Assembly: GCA_004558525.1 (NCBI GenBank)
Contig: SFCQ01000005.1
Span: forward strand, 1-64,000
Reading direction: 5' to 3'
Length of the DNA: 64,000 nucleotides
Source of the DNA: Clostridiales bacterium
Lineage (GTDB): Bacteria; Bacillota; Clostridia; Christensenellales; CAG-138
Position 1 is the stretch's first letter; each line of letters begins with the position of its first letter. Positions 59,470-64,000 of this stretch are shown here, in pieces. The notes beneath the pieces were generated by a model. That model searched no databases and was not told the DNA's origin. It was given only the letters and a program-made list of their open reading frames with translations. The position numbers and the translations under genes are program-made.

Positions 59470-60798
59470 TTACTTCCTCCTTGCCGCGGCGGCAATTGCG
59501 TCCTTAGTGTTCTTGAATGCCGCGGTCAGCCATCTTCTTGAGGGGCAGGCATAGGAGCAGCAGCCGCACAGTATGCAGTCCATAACGTGGTTGGCTTTTG
59601 CGCCTTCAAGGTTGCCGGCATCGCAAAGATGCTTGAGCTTATACGGGTCAAGACCCATCGGGCAAGCCTCTACGCAGTGCGCGCAGCGGATACATGGCTC
59701 CTCAACAACGCTCTTGGCGTCCTTTTCATTATATACGACAACGCCGCCGTTGGCCTTGGCAATGGGAAGATCCGCATTGGCGGCGCAAACGCCCGTCATG
59801 CCTCCGCCCATAACTATCTTGCCGGCTTCCTCGCTGTAACCACCGCATTCGCCTATCATGTCGGCAACGATGGTGCCTATCCTTACCCTGAGGTTAGCGG
59901 GATTTATCACCTTGCCCGTTACCGTGGTTATGCGCTCTATAAGCGGCTTGCCGTCTATAACGGCATCGGCTATGGCGGCGGCGGTAGCGACGTTGGTGAC
60001 TATGGTATGCACCTCAATAGGAAGCTTTCCGCTTGGTACCTGGCGGCCGGTAACGGCGTGTATAAGCTGCTTTTCACCGCCCTGCGGGTACTTGGTGCGA
60101 AGCACGGCTATCTCCACCCCTTCGCGGCCGGCAGCGGCCTTGCGCATAGATTCAACGGCCTCCATCTTGTTGTCCTCTATGGCTATTACGCCGCGCTTTA
60201 CGCCCAAGGCGCGCATCTCGGCCCTTAGCCCGTCAACTACCCTTCTCGGCTCCTCTATCATCAGCCTGTAGTCGGCGGTAAGGAATGTTTCGCACTCCGC
60301 GCCGTTGAGTATTATAGTGTCGCAGGTCTTACCCTCCGGAAGGGTGAGCTTTACATGCGCAGGGAAGCTGGCGCCGCCCATGCCGCATATGCCGGCGGCC
60401 TTTATTGCCGGGATTATAAGGGACGGATCAACGGTTTCCACGTTGCCGTAGCCCTTTAAGCCGTCCACCCATTCGTCAGCAAAGTCATTCTGTATGCATA
60501 CGCACATAACGGGCGCCGCGCCTGTGGTGAGCCTCGGCTCAACGGCTGTGACCTCGCCTGAAATGCTGGCATGCACCGGAAGCCCGAGACCGCCGACAGG
60601 TTCGCCTATAAGCTGGCCAACCTTGACATGGTCGCCCTTTTGCACACAGGGCTTGGAGGGAGCCCCAAGGTGCATACTCATGGGTATGACCACCGAATCG
60701 GACACGAACGGCCTGATTGGGGCGTTTCGGGTCGGCAGCTTGCCCTCATGCTGGCTATGCAGAGGGTGTACGCCGCCCTTAAAGGAATACTTTGGCAA
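59470..60798 (-). CDS. rnfC: Rnf complex NADH-binding subunit C
   Basis: The product is 442 aa. It opens LPKYSFKGGVHPLHSQHEGK, the RnfC N-terminus, and has the FMN/NADH region AAGICGMGGASFPAHVKLTL with LNGAECETFLTADYRLM. Two [4Fe-4S] motifs close it (CIRCAHCVEACP, CILCGCCSYACP). TTG at 60798 is chosen because GGCAGGTG lies upstream and family members start with the same residues. It leads the operon and exchanges electrons with NAD. Confidence 0.94.
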   Translation of the reverse strand: MPKYSFKGGVHPLHSQHEGKLPTRNAPIRPFVSDSVVIPMSMHLGAPSKPCVQKGDHVKVGQLIGEPVGGLGLPVHASISGEVTAVEPRLTTGAAPVMCVCIQNDFADEWVDGLKGYGNVETVDPSLIIPAIKAAGICGMGGASFPAHVKLTLPEGKTCDTIILNGAECETFLTADYRLMIEEPRRVVDGLRAEMRALGVKRGVIAIEDNKMEAVESMRKAAAGREGVEIAVLRTKYPQGGEKQLIHAVTGRQVPSGKLPIEVHTIVTNVATAAAIADAVIDGKPLIERITTVTGKVINPANLRVRIGTIVADMIGECGGYSEEAGKIVMGGGMTGVCAANADLPIAKANGGVVVYNEKDAKSVVEEPCIRCAHCVEACPMGLDPYKLKHLCDAGNLEGAKANHVMDCILCGCCSYACPSRRWLTAAFKNTKDAIAAAARRK

Positions 60799-60901
60799 AC
60801 AAAGCACCTGCCTTTCGGATCTGTTGCAGATTTGATTTGATATTTTGACGGAAAAGAATGCGGCGTGCATACTTTTACGCTAAACAAACTGTATTTTCGA
60901 T

Positions 60902-60942
60902 ATTATAGCACACAATTAACGCATAGTGTAGTGTTTAACACT
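60902..60942 (-). promoter_or_regulatory. rnf promoter with 13-bp palindrome
   Basis: Read leftward, TATAAT lies at 60902-60907. AGTGTTTAACACT (60930-60942) is a perfect palindrome over the expected -35 area. Redox regulators such as Rex bind sites containing GTTAA-type halves, so this could be a redox operator; the match to Rex is only partial. Confidence 0.5.
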
Positions 60943-61007
60943 CGTTACTTTTTTAACTTTCAAGCTGCTTGCTATACTTGAGGCCATGATTATGATATGA
61001 TGCAACT

Positions 61008-61988
61008 ATGATAAACGATTACATAAAAAGCTCGGCGCTTGAATTGGGCTTTGCCGGCGTATATATGCTAAGATTGGCCAAGCTTGAGGATTGGCGCGTA
61101 CATGCGCTCACGCTTGGCACGGATCATGGCATGCCGTATGATATATCCATAAAATATCCGGACGCCTTTGCCGTGGCGATGCTGGTATGGGCATATTCGC
61201 CGTTTGAAACAAGCGAAAGGATAAGCCCGTACTATATTGCGAGCAACGCCTCCTACCATGCGGCGAAAAAGCTTGAAGCCAGCCTTAAGCAAAGCGGCTT
61301 CAGCGTTGAGCGGGCGTTTGTGCCGGCAAGGGCGCTTGCGCTTGCAAACGGGCTTGGGCATCAGGGAAAAAACGGTCTTATGAGCATTGCGCCGTATGGA
61401 ACGAGGATAGTGCTTGAAACGCTTATAATAAACCAGCCGTGCGAGTTTTCCGTTATAAGCGATACAAATAATATATATAATATAAACTATATACATAAAA
61501 AGGAAGAGATTAACGGAATATATGAAGAGGCGGCCTGCCCAAGCGGCTGCACGGCATGCATAAACGCCTGCCCCATGGGCGCGATAAGCCAAAACGGGCT
61601 TGATGTAAAGCGCTGCATGCGATATATAATGGAGAACGGATATACGGACGAGGTGAGAAAAAAGCAGGCGACTTTCCTTGGGTGCGAGGCATGTCAGAAC
61701 GTTTGCCCAAAGAACAGCCGCTTGACAAGGCAAAAGCCTTCTGAAGCCATCAAAAGAGCCTTTGACATAAAAAGGCTGCTCGATGGCGACACAAAGGCGG
61801 CAAGGGAGATAGTAGGCCGCAACATAACGGGCAACGGCAGGCTCACTATGGAGGCGATAGCGTTTGCGGCGAGGGACGGCATGTACGAAGGCGAGATAAG
61901 GGCGTGCCTCAACTCCCCCTTTGAGCAGGTGAGGCAGGCTGCAGGCTGGGCGATAAGCGAATATTTCGATAAATTATTGCAACGATAA
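61008..61988 (+). CDS. queG: Epoxyqueuosine reductase-like protein
   Basis: The product is 326 aa. The two [4Fe-4S] motifs CTACINACPMGAI and CEACQNVCPKN are present, preceded by a B12-binding N-terminal domain (ALANGLGHQGKNGLMSIAPY, SRIVLETLI-type strand). A C-terminal HEAT-like tail closes it. QueG reduces epoxyqueuosine to queuosine in tRNA using cobalamin. Some short QueG-like paralogues have other roles, so the exact substrate is not sure. queT in the same window supports queuosine metabolism. Shine-Dalgarno is poor. Confidence 0.8.
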   Translation: MINDYIKSSALELGFAGVYMLRLAKLEDWRVHALTLGTDHGMPYDISIKYPDAFAVAMLVWAYSPFETSERISPYYIASNASYHAAKKLEASLKQSGFSVERAFVPARALALANGLGHQGKNGLMSIAPYGTRIVLETLIINQPCEFSVISDTNNIYNINYIHKKEEINGIYEEAACPSGCTACINACPMGAISQNGLDVKRCMRYIMENGYTDEVRKKQATFLGCEACQNVCPKNSRLTRQKPSEAIKRAFDIKRLLDGDTKAAREIVGRNITGNGRLTMEAIAFAARDGMYEGEIRACLNSPFEQVRQAAGWAISEYFDKLLQR

Positions 61989-62069
61989 TGCAAAGCATTG
62001 TTACCGAAACATAATTGAAGTTTGAGACTTTTGTAATACTTCTGTGATGCTTTTTCCCCGCCGATGCTT

Positions 62070-62158
62070 TATAATAAGCATCAGAAAGAGAGAGCAACCT
62101 TTCAAAAACGAGCAAACAACATGAGACCGGCCCTTCTGAAAAGAGGGGCTGTTTTTTT
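62070..62158 (+). ncRNA. Candidate small RNA or leader ending in a terminator
   Basis: TATAAT at 62070-62075 would start a transcript near 62082. It runs to GCCCTTCT/AGAGGGGC and TTTTTTT (62130-62158). No ORF fits in between. The RNA would be about 77 nt. The -35 is weak. It could be a free small RNA or an attenuator of the gene at 62243. Confidence 0.35.
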
Positions 62159-62242
62159 ATGCATTTTTGTTGACTGATAATCGAGTATGGGGTATCCTAT
62201 CTGATAAGGAAGCCACATAAATGCCATAGGAGAAAGCCCAAG

Positions 62243-63001
62243 ATGGAAACGGAAAACCGAAAAGCTGATAAGAAAAAAGCTAAGGAGCCTAAGCTCGCTC
62301 AGAACATAATGAACTGCGAAGCCAAAACCTTTATAGGCAAAAGGATCCACATAGTCACAAAGGACGGCGCTACGGGCGCGCAGGCAAGGGCCTTTATGAA
62401 CAAGCTTGAGTCTGACGGCACCATGGAGCAGCTCAAGGCTTTTGCAGCCGAAGAAAAAAACTACATTGCCGGAATATGCACAAACTTCACGTCAAAGGGC
62501 TATGATTACTGGGTGGCCGTCGAGGTGGAGCCGGACATGGAAAGGCCCGAGGGCTTTGAGATGACAGAGACGCCTGAGGGCAGCTACGCCTACTTTGAAT
62601 GTGAAGGCGGCAGCGAGGAAGCCATCGCCAAAAAGTGGGAGGAGGTATACAACAAATGGTTCCCGAAATCGGGTTACAACCACAAGGGCACGCAGGAAAT
62701 AGAGGTATATCCGGCAGGCGATATGGAGGCCGAGGGCTACCGCTGCACGCTGCTGGTTCCCGTCAGGCCGCTTGAAAAGATACCGCTGAGCAAATACAGG
62801 CGCAACAGCCTCGGCAGCGCGCCGTTCATACTGCTGGGCAGCGTTGTGGGCCTGCTGATAGCCGGAAACAAAGCTACGGATACAAAGACGATGCTCATCG
62901 CCGCGCTTATCGGCGGCGCGCTTGCGTGGTTCGTATACGACTACGTTATGAAAAGGCGCAGGCAGAGGGAAGAGGAAAAGGAGCAGGACAGCGACAGATA
63001 A
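62243..63001 (+). CDS. Membrane-anchored GyrI-like domain protein
   Basis: The product is 252 aa. Residues about 28-185 match the GyrI/Rob-type effector-binding fold (DYWVAVEVEPDMERPEGFEM, YAYFECEGGSEEAIAKKWEE, VYNKWFPKSGYNHKGTQEIE). Two hydrophobic segments follow (about 192-228), then a basic/acidic tail. GyrI-like domains bind small hydrophobic molecules; anchoring one to the membrane is uncommon. Its target is unknown. AGGAGAAAG precedes the ATG. Confidence 0.7.
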   Translation: METENRKADKKKAKEPKLAQNIMNCEAKTFIGKRIHIVTKDGATGAQARAFMNKLESDGTMEQLKAFAAEEKNYIAGICTNFTSKGYDYWVAVEVEPDMERPEGFEMTETPEGSYAYFECEGGSEEAIAKKWEEVYNKWFPKSGYNHKGTQEIEVYPAGDMEAEGYRCTLLVPVRPLEKIPLSKYRRNSLGSAPFILLGSVVGLLIAGNKATDTKTMLIAALIGGALAWFVYDYVMKRRRQREEEKEQDSDR

Positions 63002-63060
63002 CGCGGCCTGTGCCTAAACCGCAAAAGAGCATATGCGCAGCATAAAACCGAGAAACGCCC

Positions 63061-63132
63061 CTTAACAACCCCAGGGTTATCGACAGACCGACACTTGGGG
63101 TCAGGTTGAGCGCCTGACCCCAAGTGCTTTTT
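63061..63132 (+). repeat. Dispersed motif copy 3 followed by terminator hairpin
   Basis: GGGTTATCGACAGACCG (63074-63090) matches copy 2 at 14 of 17 positions and shares CCCCTTAACAACCCCA upstream. Directly after it, CACTTGGGGTCAGG / CCTGACCCCAAGTG (63092-63126) forms a perfect stem and runs into CTTTTT. The stem sequence is unrelated to those of copies 1 and 2. Confidence 0.65.
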
Positions 63133-63144
63133 ATGTAAGCTTTT

Positions 63145-63423
63145 TTATTCCGTTTTCAGAAAGCGGGAATAGCCGTTACCGTACTGGACGCAGCGGGAAA
63201 TCCGGCTAAGGGTAGCTGAGGAGATGTCGGACTTGGCCATTACCTGGTTGTAGGTGTTGCCCTCCAGCAGAAGCCTGGCGGCGTAGCACCGCTCGGCCAT
63301 GTTTTCCAGCTCTTTAACGGTACACAGATCCTCAAACAGCGCCCTGCAGTCGTCCGCACGGTCGATTGACGCGATAAGGGCGTAAAGGTCGTTCAGCTTC
63401 TTCTGCCGGACATCCTGCTCCAT
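63145..63423 (-). CDS. yerC: YerC/YecD family TrpR-related protein
   Basis: The product is 92 aa. LEDLCTVKELENMAERCYAA followed by TYNQVMAKSDISSATLSRIS is the Trp-repressor-like helix-turn-helix. Members of this family probably regulate amino-acid genes, but the ligand is not known. It is encoded 11 bp after an amino-acid ABC ATPase, on the same strand. Codon use (ATC, CTG) departs from the genes to the left. Confidence 0.88.
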   Translation of the reverse strand: MEQDVRQKKLNDLYALIASIDRADDCRALFEDLCTVKELENMAERCYAARLLLEGNTYNQVMAKSDISSATLSRISRCVQYGNGYSRFLKTE

Positions 63424-63434
63424 GGAATTCCCTC

Positions 63435-64000
63435 CTAAAATCTTTCCTGTGCTCCCCGCAGAAAGGCCCTGGTCTTTTCGCTGCGCGGATGGTCGAATAC
63501 GGCTTCGGGGGTACCGGTTTCTTCAATGACCCCTTCTGCCATATAGATTACCACATCCGCCACGGATTTTGCAAACTCCATTTCATGCGTGACCACGATC
63601 ATGGTGGTATTCCGCTCCTTAAGGCCGCGGATAACCCGCAGCACTTCACCCGTCAGCTCCGGATCAAGGGCCGAGGTCGGCTCGTCAAAGCAGAGTACCT
63701 CCGGATTCAGGGCCAGGGCGCGGGCAATGGCTACCCGCTGCTGCTGCCCGCCAGACAACTGCCAAGGGTAGGCGTCAACCTTTTGGGACAACCCCACCTG
63801 CTCCAGCAGACTAAGGGCTTTTTCGCGGATCTCATCTGCCGGATGCTGCTTCAGCAAAGAAGGGGCCAGGGTGACATTTTTCAGCACGGTATACTGGGGG
63901 AAAAGGTTGAAATCCTGAAACACCAGGCCGAAATGCAGCCGGTTTTGGCGCACCTCTTCTTCGGAATTGCTTAGCAGCTCCTTGCCGTTTATCAGAATCT
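63435..64000 (-). CDS. Polar amino acid ABC transporter ATPase, N-terminus outside window
   Basis: The last 188 residues are visible. The Q-loop is [17 protein letters not shown], the signature [17 protein letters not shown], Walker [15 protein letters not shown] and the H-loop [15 protein letters not shown]. This is the GlnQ/ArtM/HisP class that powers import of glutamine, arginine or similar. The Walker A end lies beyond base 64000. Codon style fits YerC rather than the host block. Confidence 0.92.
   Translation of the reverse strand, partial: ILINGKELLSNSEEEVRQNRLHFGLVFQDFNLFPQYTVLKNVTLAPSLLKQHPADEIREKALSLLEQVGLSQKVDAYPWQLSGGQQQRVAIARALALNPEVLCFDEPTSALDPELTGEVLRVIRGLKERNTTMIVVTHEMEFAKSVADVVIYMAEGVIEETGTPEAVFDHPRSEKTRAFLRGAQERF

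Noticed and set aside
1..64000. CRISPR arrays, rRNA genes and tRNA genes
   Set aside because: No regularly spaced repeat array, rRNA sequence or full cloverleaf was seen.

Overview
ORGANISM. The bulk of the window (about 8278-63001) reads as an anaerobic, spore-forming Clostridia genome. It carries the germination/sporulation genes spoIIR, sleB and ypeB, an Rnf complex, B12-dependent ornithine fermentation, and several small protein families typical of Clostridia (DUF6034, DUF5711, TSCPD, EFR1 ferredoxin). A gut Christensenellales-like lineage is a guess from style and gene content only. This stretch has a marked codon habit: ATA for Ile, AGG or CGC for Arg, CTT for Leu. The first ~8.25 kb and the last ~0.85 kb use ATC and CTG instead and look foreign or differently derived.

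LAYOUT. 1-8253 is a mosaic accessory island. It holds wreckage of a conjugative/mobilizable element (truncated VirD4-type coupling protein, zinc-ribbon ORF, sigma-like ORF, TnpW-like ORF, intact large serine recombinase), a polysaccharide-acetylation style trio (DUF4358 lipoprotein, MBOAT acyltransferase, DHHW protein) and a frameshifted amidohydrolase. 8278-15520 is ordinary host sequence: CcdA-like protein, two tandem lipid kinases, DUF5711, CvpA, a methyltransferase, TSCPD and EFR1. 15595-20870 is virion module 1: control region, ArpU/RinA-like regulator, large terminase, P22-like portal and a small ORF, with a host-like lipoprotein gene lodged on the opposite strand. 21008-46068 is host again: aminotransferase, nucleotidyltransferase, tandem-HTH AraC regulator, ornithine degradation cluster (ord-ortA-ortB-oraS-oraE-reactivase-racemase-OTC), two DUF6034 lipoproteins, spoIIR-sleB-ypeB, a GH13 enzyme and queT. 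46082-55148 is virion module 2: repeats, promoter, two leader terminators, then scaffold, N4-gp56-type major capsid, neck/tail parts, glycine-rich adhesin-like protein, NlpC/P60 endolysin and holin. 55154-63001 holds a DnaC-like loader, rnfBAEDC without rnfG, queG and a GyrI-like membrane protein. The right end has a TrpR-like YerC gene and a truncated amino-acid ABC ATPase.

MAIN POINT. Modules 1 and 2 together make one non-redundant short-tailed (podovirus-type) particle plus lysis cassette, in canonical order (regulator-TerL-portal | scaffold-capsid-neck-tail-endolysin-holin). They are separated by ~26 kb of host metabolism and share the host codon style. No integrase, repressor or replication genes lie with them. 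Module 1 starts behind two LexA-like boxes and an 11-bp perfect inverted repeat. Module 2 starts behind helix-phased GTGCG-type repeats, a near-consensus promoter and two tandem intrinsic terminators. I read this as a candidate domesticated particle, possibly a gene-transfer-agent-like system under SOS control. A split, dying prophage is the alternative.
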